A program made the position numbers and the translations under genes. Under the pieces are notes generated by a model that had not been told where the DNA came from, did no database searches, and saw only the letters and a program-made list of their open reading frames with translations. Below are positions 22,259-33,964 of a stretch of 64,000 nt of DNA, piece by piece (the first letter of the stretch is position 1; each line of letters starts with the position of its first letter). Source of the DNA: Solen grandis (Eukaryota > Mollusca > Bivalvia > Adapedonta > Solenidae); contig CM037784.1 of the NCBI GenBank assembly GCA_021229015.1, positions 63,747,258 through 63,811,257 on the forward strand, read 5' to 3'.

Positions 22259-25200
22259 ATTATTATTCTTTTTTTCTTCCTAACTAAACGCTTATTTTTC
22301 TATGTTGCAATAATCCTAGGACGATGAAATTTTTATGGCTTATTAGTCACGAGAGGAAATTTTGATTTTTATGAATTTCATATGTCTATGATGTCATATG
22401 ACGTCACAATTGACATATGCTACAAAAGTTTGTACACTGTCCAGAGCCATTATTAATGGACCGATTTTCATCAAATTTTCACAGAATGTGTATATTAAGT
22501 TCTAGTTGTGCATGCCGGTGTCCGTTTTTCAAAATTCGAAAAGTCCAAGGTTCTATAGCGATTCTAAGATTCGAACCAAGGTCGTAAATTTTCAAATTCT
22601 TATAAAATCGGTTCTATTTGAGATAGAAAGATTATATTAGGTCAGTATATAGGTCTCTGGGAGTCTTAAACATTTTGTGAAAATAAATGTCATATGACGT
22701 CACGTGACGTCATTATATGATAATGTATTTCTAATATTAACAAGATTATTTCTATATGTTGAAATTTTCGAAGGGCAATGAAAATTTAATGCCGCATGCT
22801 TCAGATGCTGAAATTTCGATTTCAATGATTTTCAGAAGCCTTTGGCGTCATCACATTTGAAATTGACTACGAAAGTTTGTACACGGTCCAGAGCCATTAT
22901 TAATGGGCCGATTTTCATCAAATTTTCACAGAATTTGTATATTAAGTTCTAGTTGTGCATTTCGGTGTCCGTTTTTCAAAATTCGAAAAGTCCATGGTTC
23001 TATAGCGAATTCAAGATTCGAACCAAGGTCGTAAATTTTTAAATGTTTATAAAATCTGTCCTATTTGAGATAGAAAAGTGATATTTGGTCAGTATATAGG
23101 TCTCTAAGAGTCTTAAACATTTTGTGAAAATAGACGTTATATGACGTCACGTGACGTCATTATATGATAATGTATTTCTAATATTAACAAGAGTATTTCT
23201 ATATGTTGAAGTTGTCGAAGGGCAATGAAAATTTAATGGCAAATAAATCAGACGTTGAAATTTAGATTTCAGAATGTGTATATTACGTTCTTATTGTGCA
23301 TACCGGTGTCCGTTTTTTCAAAATTCGAAAAGTCCAAGCATCTATGGTGGATCACAGATTCGAACCAAGAACGTTAATTTTTAAATGCTTATAAAAACTG
23401 TCCTGTTTGAGATAGAAAGTTGAAATTTTGTCAGGTAGTAGGTCTCTGGGTGTCTTAACAATTATGTGAAAATAAACGTCATATGACGTCACGTGGTGTC
23501 ATTTTACATATATTTATTATTATTATTCTTTCTTTCTTCCTAACTAAACGATTATTTTTCTATGTTGCAATAATCCTAGGACGATGAAATTTTTATGGCT
23601 TATTAGTCACGTGAGAAAATTTTGATTTCTATGAATTTCATATGTCTATGACGTCATATTACGTCACAATTGACATATGGTACAAAAGTTTGTACGCAGT
23701 CTACAGCCATTATTGATAAACAGATTTTCATCAAATTTTCACAGAATGTGTATATTAATTTCTAGTTTTGCATCCCGGTGTCCGTTTTTCAAAATTTGAA
23801 AAGTCCAAGGTTCTATAGCGATTCCAAGATTCGAACCAAGGTCGTAGATTTTCAAATGCTTATAAAATCGGTCCTTTTTGAAATAGAAAGTTGATATTTG
23901 GTCAGTATATAGGTCTCTGGGAGTTGTAACGAATTTATGAAAATTAACGTCATATGACGTCACATGACGTCATTATATGATAATGTATTTCTAATATTTA
24001 CTGGATTATTTCTTTATGTTGAAATTTTCGAATGGCTATGGAAATTTAATGACACAGGCTTCAGATGCTGAAATTTCGATTTCAATGATTTTCATATGCC
24101 TATGACGTCACATTTGAAATTGACTACGAAAGTTTGTACACTCCTTAAGGTTTTCAAAATTTTGAATTTGGTTTTAGTTGTGCATCCCGGTGTCCGTTTT
24201 CTATCTTTCGAAAAATCCAAGGATCTATGGCGAATCCAAGATTCGAACCAAGTTCGTAAATTTTCAAATGCTTATAAAATAGGTCCTTTTTTAGATATTT
24301 GGTTGATATTTGGTCAGTATACAGTATAGGTCTCTGTGAGTCTTAACGATTTTGTTAAAATGAACGTCATATGACGTCACATGACGTCTTTATATATGAA
24401 AATGTTTTTCTAATATTAACAAGAATATTTCTATATGTTGAAATTATTGAATGGCAATGAAAATTTAATGACATATGCTTCAGATGCTGAAATTTCGATT
24501 TCAATGATTAACATAGGCTTATGACGTCATGTGACGTCACAATTGAAATTGACTCTGAAAGTTTGTACACCGTCCAGAGCCATTATTAATGGGCCGATTT
24601 TTATCAAATTTTCACAGAATATGTATATTAGGTTCTTATTGTGTATCCCGGTGTCCGTTTTTCAAGATTCGAAAAGTCCAAGGATCTATGGCAAATCCAA
24701 GATTCGAACCAAGGACGTTAATTTTTAAATGCTTTTTAAATCGGTCCTATTTGAAATAGAAAGTTGAAATTTTGTCAGTATGTAGGTCTCTCGGTGACTG
24801 ATATTTTGTGAAAAAGAACGTCATATCACGTCATTGCATGAAAACCTATTTCTAATATTAACAAGAAAATCGTTTATGCTACAATGGTCCATGGACAATG
24901 AAAATTTATGAACATATGCTTTAGACGCTGATATTTCGATTTCTATGATTTTTATAGGTCCATGACCTCACTATGAAATTGACTACAAGAGTTTGTTCAC
25001 CGTCCAGAGCCATTATTAAAGACTTGATTTTCATCATATTTTCACAGAATCTGCATAATAGGTTCTAGTTGTGCGTTCCGGTGTCCGTTTTTCAAAATTT
25101 GAAAAGTCCAAGGTTCTATGGCATATCCAAGATTTGAACCAAGGACGTCAAATTTTAAATGCTTATATTATCGGTTCTATATGATATAGAAAGTTGATAT

Positions 25201-25565
25201 TTTGTCAATATGTAGGTCTCTGGATAACTTTTAACATTTTGTGAAAATGAACGTCATATGACGACACATGACGTAATTACATGAAAATAATTTCTAATAT
25301 TAACAAACGGTTGTATGCGCTCTACAGCCATTATTTCTGGACGGGTTTTTTATGAAAATTTCACAGAACGTGTATATTACAATGTAGTTGTGCAGCCCAG
25401 TCTTCATCTTCCAAAACTAAAAAAATGACTGAGAATCTTTGGAAGAAGACAACGTCAAAATCCATTCAAGCATAACATCTTATAAAGATGAGCTAGGATA
25501 CTGATATTTAGATAGCATGTGTAAAAGGATCAAAGTGACTCAATCGCTCAAGTTTGACTCAGTGT
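22259..25565 (+). repeat. CRE-palindrome tandem array, block 4
   Basis: Seven or so units with cores near 22434, 22890, 23694, 24138 (degenerate), 24567, 24994 and 25320. At 23512-23545 a fresh unit head (TATTATTATTCTTTCTTTC) starts without a hairpin, a likely internal recombination joint. Doubled or single TGACGTCA sites occur throughout. Frames 23739-23963 (minus), 24096-24329 and 24531-24728 are repeat shadows. Confidence 0.85.
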
Positions 25566-25725
25566 CGCAGAAAGTCCTATCTTTTGTCAGAACAAAAGAA
25601 CATATAGTTAGGACTTTATGCCTAAAGCAGAAAGTCCTATTGGGTTTGTTATGTTTATTAGGACTTTCTGCCCTTTCGGCAGAAAGTCCTATTAGGTTTG
25701 TTATGTTTTTTATTATTCTTATTCG
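25566..25725 (+). repeat. Compound boundary motif H7 with inverted GCAGAAAGTCCTA copies
   Basis: First hairpin: stem CTTTTGT / ACAAAAG at about 25581-25598, followed by TATAGTTA instead of CTAGTTA. Then GCAGAAAGTCCTATT (25627-25641) and ATTAGGACTTTCTGC (about 25658-25672) form an inverted pair. A third direct copy sits at 25679-25693, leading into TATTATTC and the pyrimidine run. It looks like two or three successive insertions or end-to-end joints at one point. Confidence 0.55.
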
Positions 25726-27812
25726 TATTCTTTTTTTCTTCCTCTTGTATTTGTGTTAATTTCGATGTGTTGCCAATGGTCCAGAACAATGAAAATTTTA
25801 TGGCATATATTTCAAACCATGAGCTTTTGAATTCAATGAATTTCATATTCATATGACGTCATATAACGTCAGATTTGACGTCAGGTGAAAAAGTTTGTAC
25901 TCGGTCTACAGCCATTATTTCTGGGCAGATTTTCATCAAAATTTCACAGAATGTGTATGTTAGGCTCTAGTTGTGTCTTCCGTTGCCCGTTTATCAAAAT
26001 TCGAAGTCAAAAGTCCTATGAAGAGTAAAAAGTTCGAACCATTGACGTCAAATTTCAAATGCATATAAAATCGCTTCCAGATGAACTAGAAAGCTAATAT
26101 TTGTATAGGATATAAGTCTCTACGATTTATTTAGATACTGAGAGAATGAACTTCATATGACGTCATATGACGTCATGAGGTGAAAAGAAAATTCTAATTA
26201 TTATGTGTTAAATTCTATATGTTTAAAACGTCCGAGCACCTTAGAAATTCAATAGCTTATGCTTCAGATGAAACATTTTGCATTTCAATGATATTCATTT
26301 GCCTGTGACGTATCTTGACGTCAAACTTTACGTCGTCTTAAAATGATTTTACGCGGCCTACAACCATTATTTCTTGACCGATTTTCATAAAAAATTAACA
26401 GAATGTGTATGTAAGGCTCTAGTTGTGCATCGCGGTGTCCATTTTTCCAAATTCGCAAAGGCTAAGATTTATGGCGAATCCAAGATTCGAACTTTTGATG
26501 TCAAATTTCAAAAGCGTATTAAATCGCTTCCAAATAAGCTAGAAAGCTTATATTTGGACAGATTATAAGTCTTTAAGTGTCCTATACATTCTGTGATTAT
26601 TAACGTCAATTGACGTCATATGACGTCATAAGATCAAAAAGAATTTTTGATATCTACGCGTTAACTTACGTATGTTGTAAAGTTCTCAGGACCATTAAAA
26701 TTTAATGGCATGTACATTAATCCATTTGCGTTTGAATTTAAGGTATTTCATATTAATGTGACGTCCTATAACGTCAGATTTGACGTCAGGTCCAAAAGGT
26801 TTTATGGAGTATACAGCCATTATTTCTGGACCGATTTACATCAAAATTTCACAGGAGGCATATGTAATGCTCTAGTTGTGTATCCTGGTGTCTGTTTTCC
26901 AAATTCAAAAAGGCAATGGTTCTATGGCGAATCCAAGATTCGAACCATTGACGTCAAATTTCAAAAACGTATAAAATCGCTTCCAGATGACTTAGAATGC
27001 TGATATTTGGACTGAATATTAGTCTCTATGACTTCCTTCCATTCTGCCATATGACGTCATAAGGTCAAAAATAATTTCTGATAACTACGCGTTAATATCT
27101 ATATATTCCTAAGGTCCCAGGGCATGACCATTTTTATGCATATATTTAAGGTAATGAAGATTTCATTTTATTGATTTTCATATGACATCAAACTTGACGT
27201 TGTCTACACAAGTTTGTACGCGGTCTACAGACATTTTTTTTGGATGGATTTTTATCAAAATTTCACAGAATGTGTATGTTACCCTCTAACTGGTTTCCAT
27301 TTTTTTTAAATTCGAAAAGGCAAAGGTTTTATGGCTAATCCAAGATTAGAGGCATTGACGTCAAATTTCAGTATAAGTCTCCAAGTCTTTTTTATATTCA
27401 GAGAAGATGAACGTCATCTCTGTGTTTTGACGTCAAACTTGACGTCGTCTTTAAATATTTGTATGCGGTCTTCAGCCATTATTTCTCGGCCGATTTTCAT
27501 CAAAATTTCACAGGAAATGTGTTTGTTAGGCTCTAGTTGTGTATCCCGGTGTCCGTTTTTTTCAAATTCGAAAATGCAAAGGTTTTATGGCGGATCCTAG
27601 ATTCGAACCATTGACGTCAAATTTCAAATACGTATAAAATCGTTTCCCGGTGAGTTAGAAATTTAATATTTTGATAGTATATAAGTCTCCAAGAGTGCTT
27701 TACATTTTATGAAGATGAACGTCATTTGGTGTCATATGACGTCATTAGGTAAAAAATAATTTCTGATATATACGCGTTAATAAATATGTTGTTAACTTTC
27801 CAGAACCATGGA
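25726..27812 (+). repeat. CRE-palindrome tandem array, block 5
   Basis: Units with cores near 25898, 26350, 26800, 27220 and 27465. Spacing shrinks towards the right, with deletions inside units (for example around 27365-27480). Ends abruptly at 27812, where an inverted composite begins. Frames 26374-26568, 26710-27003 and 27331-27600 are repeat-derived. Confidence 0.85.
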
Positions 27813-28535
27813 AACACTACAAATTATATGCATAGTCTCTCGATAGAATATTTACCGTTTTTGAGATATTTAAGGCCGAAGAAAAACCCAATAATTGATA
27901 TATCACCTTGACCTTTCGGATTTTCCGGAAACGAAAGTGACATGGCTCCATAGAATCTAATACTGCATCTTCAGTCAAAATTTCAAGCAAATCATACAAC
28001 AAATAAAGCCTACAGGGCTTAAAAACCGTTACGTTTTAATACGAAAGTTTTATTAGCATTATGACGTCATGTGACGTCATTTGACGTTCATCTTTTTAGA
28101 ATGTATGGAAGATCAGGAGACTAATATTCAGTCCAAATATTAGCTTCCTAGCTCATCTGGAAGCGATTTTATACGCATTTGAAATTTGACGTCAATGGTT
28201 CGAATCTTGGATTCACCATAAAACCTTTGCCTTTTCGAATTTGGAAAAACGGACACCGGGATGCACAACTAGAGCCTAACATTCACATTCTGTGATTTTT
28301 GATGAAAATCGGTCCAGAAATAATGGTTGTAGACCGCGTACAAACTTTTTCATCTGACGTCAAATCTGACGTTATATGACGTCATATGAATATGAAATTC
28401 ATTGCATTCGGAAGCTCATGGTTTGAAATATATGCTATAAAATTTTCATTGTTCTGGACCATTGGCAACACATCGAAATTAACACAAATATAAGAGGAAG
28501 AAAAAAAGAAGAAGAAGAAGAATAAACTAGAACCG
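27813..28535 (-). repeat. Inverted composite piece: 1-kb module start, CRE unit, hairpin H8
   Basis: Read on the minus strand from 28535: the stem AACCG / CGGTT around a 12-nt loop, CTAGTTTATTC, a pyrimidine run and the CTCTTATATTTGTGTTAATT head. A CRE unit follows (core near 28335), then the first 200 bp of the 1-kb module, ending at 27813. This is the opening of a composite unit in opposite orientation. The H8 stem differs again in sequence from all plus-strand hairpins. Confidence 0.75.
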
Positions 28536-28673
28536 CAAGCAGTATCTCGGTTTTCGCTTTTAACCTAATCAACTTGAACACTTTATTTCAACTCAGCCAC
28601 AATTTTCAATATGAAACAGAACGAAAAGGTTTTTGAAGACCTACTCTCATTTGCACAGTTTTTTTTTGCAATG
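28536..28673. other. Unique-looking sequence left of gap 1
   Basis: No feature recognised. ATGAAACAGAAC at 28611-28622 reappears inverted as GTTCTGTTTCAT at 28835-28846, on the far side of the gap. Confidence 0.3.
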
Positions 28674-28773
28674 NNNNNNNNNNNNNNNNNNNNNNNNNNN
28701 NNNNNNNNNNNNNNNNNNNNNNNNNNNNNNNNNNNNNNNNNNNNNNNNNNNNNNNNNNNNNNNNNNNNNNNNN
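28674..28773. other. Assembly gap (100 N)
   Basis: Exactly 100 unknown bases, the conventional placeholder for a gap of unknown size. Frames crossing it (28611-28799, 28633-28965 and 28647-29006 on the minus strand) are artefacts of translating N. Confidence 0.98.
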
Positions 28774-29146
28774 TATCCTTGCTTCACAGAAAGAAATGAT
28801 GGTAATTTAAGTTTGACACCTATCAGTCTTTTTCTGTTCTGTTTCATAAAAGCTTTAAGAAGGGTATTCATCACCTTCATTGATAACTCTTGTTGTACTT
28901 GTCTTGCACTAAATTTCTCAAGCAGTATCAAAGTTTGTACCTTTGATATTGAAGAGAAAGTATGACAGACAAAACAGAAAAAGATCCTTTGAAAAATTTT
29001 CATCATATACCAGAATATTAAAAATGAATTACCTCAGAAGGAGATGAAATGGACCAAAAAACATGGAGACAGGACATTGCATACAATAGAGAAACATCAA
29101 CAGTTGAGACTATTTAAAAAGTGTGTTGTGTATGTTGTACGTGCAG

Positions 29147-29259
29147 GGTGACACACGAGATGGAGTGCTTGGACGGCAGCAGACTGAGTCTCCAGATGGA
29201 CTACTCACCGCTCTCTCCCATCAACCTCTTGGACGAGGAACCAGTCAATGTTCTCCAGC
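29147..29259 (+). CDS. Candidate exon 1 of a C2-domain gene
   Basis: A 113-nt segment bounded by an acceptor (TTGTACGTGCAG) and a donor (GTCAGT). It is open in one frame from 29148 and encodes VTHEMECLDGSRLSLQ, then MDYSPLSPINLLDEEP and a Gln just before the split codon. It ends with one base (C) of a split codon. The C2 exon at 30678 starts with the two bases GT, so splicing gives an Arg codon and keeps frame. This phase match and the protein-like composition support an exon. I do not recognise the family of this part. Upstream exons would lie across or before the N gap. Confidence 0.5.
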
Positions 29260-29512
29260 GTCAGTATACTTGCTAGTATCATCTCCTGCAAGTCTGGGAT
29301 AAAGTCAGATTTTTTCCATTTCATTTTATGCTCTTTGAAAGAATTATGGGTTACATCTACTGCCTTGTCAGTCCTACCCTCCCTTTGATTTTTCTCCAAC
29401 CGTCTCTCCTTTAATCCCTGTATAGATGTAAGTTACTCTGAATTTTATCAATATAAAACTTTTTTCTATTACTTTCATTTCAAAATTATGTTCCAATCTC
29501 TCTCAGTTTTTA

Positions 29513-30150
29513 GCTCACCTGAGCACAACGTGCTCAAGGTGAGCTTTTGTCGTCGTGCATCGTCAACGATTTGGCTCGTTAAAACTCTTGAGGCCATATT
29601 TTTAGGCCAATCTTCATGAAACAAGGTCAAATCTTAGTAAAACCTTGTTAACACTCTAGAGGCCACATTTTTGGCCCAATCTTCATGAAATTTAGTCAGA
29701 ATGTTTGTTTCCATTATGTCTTGGACAAGTTTGAATTTGGGTCATGTGGGGTCAAAATGTAGGTCATGAGGTCACATCTTAGAAAAACCTTGTTAACACT
29801 CTAGAGGTCACATTTTTGGCCCAATCTTTATGAAACTTCATAAAAATGTTTGTTTTCATAAAATCTTGGACAAGTTCGAATTTGGGTCATGTGGGGTCGA
29901 AAATTAGGTCATGAGGTCAAATATTAGAAAAACCTTGTTAACACTCTAGAGGCCACATTATTGGCCCAATCTTCATGAAACTTGGTCAGACTGTTTGTTT
30001 CCATAAAATCTTGGACAAGTTCAAATTTGGGTCATGTGGGGTCAAAAAGTAGATTTTGGGGTCACTTGCTCAAAGGTCAAGGTCACAATGACCTCGATAG
30101 GAGTGGGTGAAGTGTAGGGACTTATGTGTCATTCTGACAACTCTTGTTAT
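29513..30150 (+). mobile_element. Repeat of the TTTTAGCTCACCTGAGC family with internal 145-bp-type subunits
   Basis: The left end is a palindrome (AGCTCACCTGAGCAC...GTGCTCAAGGTGAGCT). It then has about three subunits beginning near ACCTTGTTAACACTCTAGAG and containing TTGGCCCAATCTTCATGAAA and GGGTCATGTGGGGTCAAAA. It ends near CATTCTGACAACTCTTGTTA. The same family forms the large array at 61088-62685. It sits in the intron between the two C2-gene exons. No coding capacity. Confidence 0.75.
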
Positions 30151-30579
30151 CCATTTATTTAGTTATTGTATGGTAAGAATGTTACTGTGTTTATAGAACT
30201 GAACATGGAACTCTCTCAAAAGTAAGAGATGAAACAATGATGTGCTTTAATTTATAAGAAAGTAAGTAATGTATGCTGAATATAAAACTTGAAGCCAAAG
30301 AACATACCACATCTGCCATAGATTGAATGCAATATGCCTGTAAAAAAGAGCATCAGATATCATACATAGCTGCATGTGAAGGAGGCAATCATCTAGAAGT
30401 GCATCCACGTGTGTGTTTAAGTGTCAGGTTCTGGTCTCCATATCAGATGATTGATAAAAGCTATCTAATCATGTTTAAACTTGCAATAGGAAACTGTGGT
30501 ATTGTCTCAGAGAGACCATCCAGCTTGTATGTATGAAAGTTAAGGATAGCATTGATTTAATTATTGCATAGCTAACAGT

Positions 30580-30677
30580 AAATGATGATGATGGAAGACA
30601 GCATCAATTACATGTAGATGATGATGAGGAGGAGGTTGATGATGGTGATGATGATGATGATGATGATGATGTTGCAG
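30580..30677 (+). repeat. GAT/ATG microsatellite at an intron 3' end
   Basis: An imperfect (GAT)n tract, purest at 30643-30671, that runs to within 6 nt of the splice acceptor GTTGCAG. It replaces the usual pyrimidine tract. Confidence 0.8.
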
Positions 30678-30784
30678 GTGCTGGAGTGGTATATGTGTGT
30701 GTCCACTGTGCTACCAATGTCATGGCCTCAGACAAGACCGGGTCCTCAGACCCCTACTGTGTTGTGTTCTGTGATAGAAGACGG
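30678..30784 (+). CDS. Exon 2 of a C2-domain gene (start of a C2 domain)
   Basis: A 107-nt exon between acceptor TGTTGCAG and a consensus donor GTAAGT. It encodes AGVVYVCVHCATNVMASDKT followed by GSSDPYCVVFCDRRR. This is the first beta-strand and first calcium loop of a C2 domain: a hydrophobic 'VxVxxA' strand, then D-K-T-G-S-S-D-P-Y, where the two Asp residues are calcium ligands in C2 domains generally. The domain should continue in later exons that I did not find here. The loop resembles those of Munc13, RASAL and MCTP proteins, but one strand and loop cannot decide the family. The start phase fits the exon at 29147-29259. Confidence 0.7.
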
Positions 30785-31329
30785 GTAAGTCTCAGACATT
30801 ACTCCACATACTCTTCATGTATTACGAAGACAAAAATGCTGTCTTGTGAAACATTCTCTCTGGGTTCTTGAACTACAGTATTAAAGAGTGCTCTATTAAA
30901 GAGTGCTCTACCAGCTTGGCTAATGGACTTCATGCACACAATTTATACTCTCAGAGCAGTAATTCCAAGCTTGATATAATCCCCCTCCTTAATGGAGTTA
31001 GTCCCCAGTGTCAAGAAATAATGAGGAGTATTTAACCATGTGCAGGTGTCACTAGACTAGATCAGCACTCATGCATTGATTCCTGTGTGGATGCCAAATG
31101 TTACTAGTCTCGTGTGGTTCTCGTTTCAATCATATCATATATCTAAGTTTATGGTCCCAATCTATGGTTTACGCCCAGTCTAAGGGTCCTAGATTTTAAA
31201 AAGGTCAATGTCCTCACAAAGTAAATGCTATTGAATATGGTAATTGCTCTTAGTAACAAATATAATCAAAGTTGTGGATAAATTTAACTTGACTGTTTTA
31301 AGAGTAAGGGGAGCTATTCTACTCACCCG

Positions 31330-32288
31330 AGCATCAGTGTTGGCCTTAGCTTACCAGAGCACGTCCTGCTCAGGGTAGCTATTGTGGTCACACTGCATCC
31401 GTCTTCAATAATTTGCTTTAAACGACATCGCCTCTGAAACCACCGGGTAGAAATTGATGAAACTTGGCATGAATGATTCTTGGGTGGTCCTTCACAAAAG
31501 TTGTTAAAACTCTGGTTGCCCTGGCACCCAAAATAATTTTGATTTAAAACCTGCAAAAATCTTCTCTGAATTCATGGTCAGAATTTAATTTCATTTTACA
31601 CAAATGATCACCTCATGGCTGTCTACCATAATTGCTAAAATAAAGTTAATCCCTTGAAAAACGAGGCTCCTAATGGGTCAGATAATTTCCTTATATACTC
31701 TATTTAGAAAATCTCAATATTCTTCTATGAAGCCAATGGTCAGAATTTAATTTGATTTAGCTCAAATGGTTACCTCATTACTAATTAATTGCTTAAACAA
31801 AGTTGATCCCTTGAAAAATGAGGCCCCTAGGTGGTTAGCTTGTTTCATTTTATACTCCATATGGAAGATTTCAAAATTCTTCTTCTATGAAACCAATGGC
31901 CAGAATTTAATTTTGTTTAGCACAAATAGTCACCTCATGTCTGTCTACCACAATTGCTAAAATGAATTTGATCCTTTGGAAAATGAGGCCCCTAGGGTGA
32001 TGGCTAATTTCCTTAGATACTCTATATAGAAAATTTCAAAATTATTCTTCCATGAAATCAATGGTTAGAATTTAATTTCTTTTGGTACAAATTGTCACCT
32101 TACCATTGTCAACATGTGTGTATCTTTCATATTTGTTCCCTTTCAAGTGGTAAACAATTTCAAAAGGGCAGGTAAATCTTAGATTCAATTCACAGTCATT
32201 TCCCTTTGCATAATGGTGAGGATGATGATAGACAGTCTCAAGAAACCTTGCTGTCATGTATCTTGCATAAATACTCACACTTTTTTTT
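31330..32288 (+). repeat. Repeat element with 162-bp internal tandem units
   Basis: Opens with a palindrome-like TTAGCTTACCAGAGCACG...CTGCTCAGGGTAGCTA, a diverged relative of the AGCTCACCTGAGC family. A unit containing CAATGGTCAGAATTTAATTT recurs near 31573, 31737, 31898 and 32059, a period of about 162 bp. Frames 31323-31556 (minus) and 31766-31960 lie in the repeat. The right end is overrun by the AGTCCCC element at 32289. Confidence 0.7.
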
Positions 32289-32570
32289 AGTCCCCTACTG
32301 GTGTTTACACCAGAGATGACTATAGGTTTCCTCTCCATCCGTCCGTCCGGAAATCTGGATCCCTCAATAACTTAAAATCCGTTTTAGATAATATGAAAAT
32401 TGGTATATGAATAGATGGCAGTATGGAGATTCTGCACATCAATTTTTTTTTTTTTTTTTTTCTCGGACCAAAATTCTAGTTGCTATGGTAACAGAAAAAT
32501 TATGCACCTCACCAGTAAGGGACTTATGTGTTGCTTGCAACACCAGTTACTTGCATTCATTAGCATACGC
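32289..32570 (+). mobile_element. Short AGTCCCCTAC inverted-repeat element, copy A
   Basis: The left end AGTCCCCTACTGGTG (with its own small hairpin) and the inner right end CCAGTAAGGGACT are inverted copies. It continues to TGCTTGCAACACCAGTTACT. It shares GGAAATCTGGATCCC, AATAGATGGCAGTATGGAGA and TTGCTATGGTAACAGAAAA with copy B at 58104-58365. It contains a T20 run near 32442-32461. No gene. Confidence 0.75.
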
Positions 32571-33964
32571 TAAAATAATCGAGCACATTTTTACAGACAA
32601 CTCTTGTTGTATTTTTGATGCTGGTTTTAAGGCAAATACTACAACAATACAGCTTTTGATATTTAAGTCCTAACACAGCAATGATTTGTATATTTAGCTT
32701 TCCTATTGCTATAGACTTGCATATTTAATGTTATTTTCCATGTATAGTGCGAACTTTCTCTGCTAGTCATATCTCTGGTGTTTTTATGATCTTATTTCCC
32801 CCTCGGAATTGTTTTAAATCCTGCGTGTTGTTTTTTTATCATTCACAAAAACATTTATCTTTTAATGGCTGTTGTTGTACCTTTATTCAGAGAGATGTTT
32901 TATGTGTCTGGAGAAATAGTATTTCAGGTTCTTTTGTGTCTAGGAATCTTTTACAAAATCATTTTGGTTTACACAAGACTTTTTCAACAGAAATATAAAA
33001 ATAATTGTCTAATATATAGTATAATTCTTCAGTAAAAAAATGTTTATTACAAATTTTTTTTACTCTGTACTTTTTAAGTTCCACTAATATGAGTCCTACA
33101 TTCTGTGTGAACTTACTTGATTATGTTTTCTCTATACTCGACCATTGGAATTGATAAATAATATCTGCTTTGTGAGAAAATGTAAATGGGAATTTTTTTT
33201 TGAAAAAATCAGGTTGCATATCTACCAAGTTAACTTATTTAGCTCTAAACAGTATCAATTTAAAAAAAAATATAAGTAAATGACTAATTTAACATAAAAA
33301 AGTTGTCATACTGATCAACAATATTTGACAAAACTGGAAGTATTGTATCAACAGGAAATCAAGGACAGTGAAATATGTTTCAAAGTATTTCTTAGCACTG
33401 ATTGAAGTTGAGCCAAGTTGACAGTATAAAAGAATGTAATTTACATCTTTTCGGACCATAAATTCACAAATATATGTACCTATACCAAATTGACTTTAAA
33501 AAAGACTTCATATATTTGATGTCAAGTAAAAAATATTGATTTAACTTTATATACATTGATATTAGCAGTGTTTAGGCTAGAACTTGAAAACAGTGGGCCA
33601 ATTTGACCCATTGCCTTTGGAAACTAAGGGCCAATTTTAAAATCAGTGGGCCACATTCATAAAAGTGTGGAGAACTTACCAAAATGTCAGTATCAGGGCC
33701 ATTCATGAACTGCATAAATTCCACAAGCCTCGCTTAACCTCGAAATGGACACATTTCATAGGTGAAATTATGGCCTTCTCCTTGTTAGACAACTGTTTTT
33801 GATCTCTTTAAATTGCCAGCCTGGTCAGTGGAACAAACAGACAGCATGTGATCATTTGAACCTTCTTGTCTGTTAAAAGTACTTGTACAAAAGTTGTTTG
33901 TACCAACTGTAAATGCATCGCATTTGTTTGCTCTCTGACTCAATTTAAAGAACATTACATGTAC
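32571..33964. other. AT-rich DNA without recognised feature
   Basis: No convincing exon, RNA gene or repeat boundary. Frame 32747-32998 (83 codons) has no recognisable similarity and a composition typical of random AT-rich DNA. Confidence 0.4.

Noticed and set aside
28611..29006. ORFs of 62-119 codons around gap 1
   Set aside because: They owe their length to the N stretch and show no similarity or codon bias.
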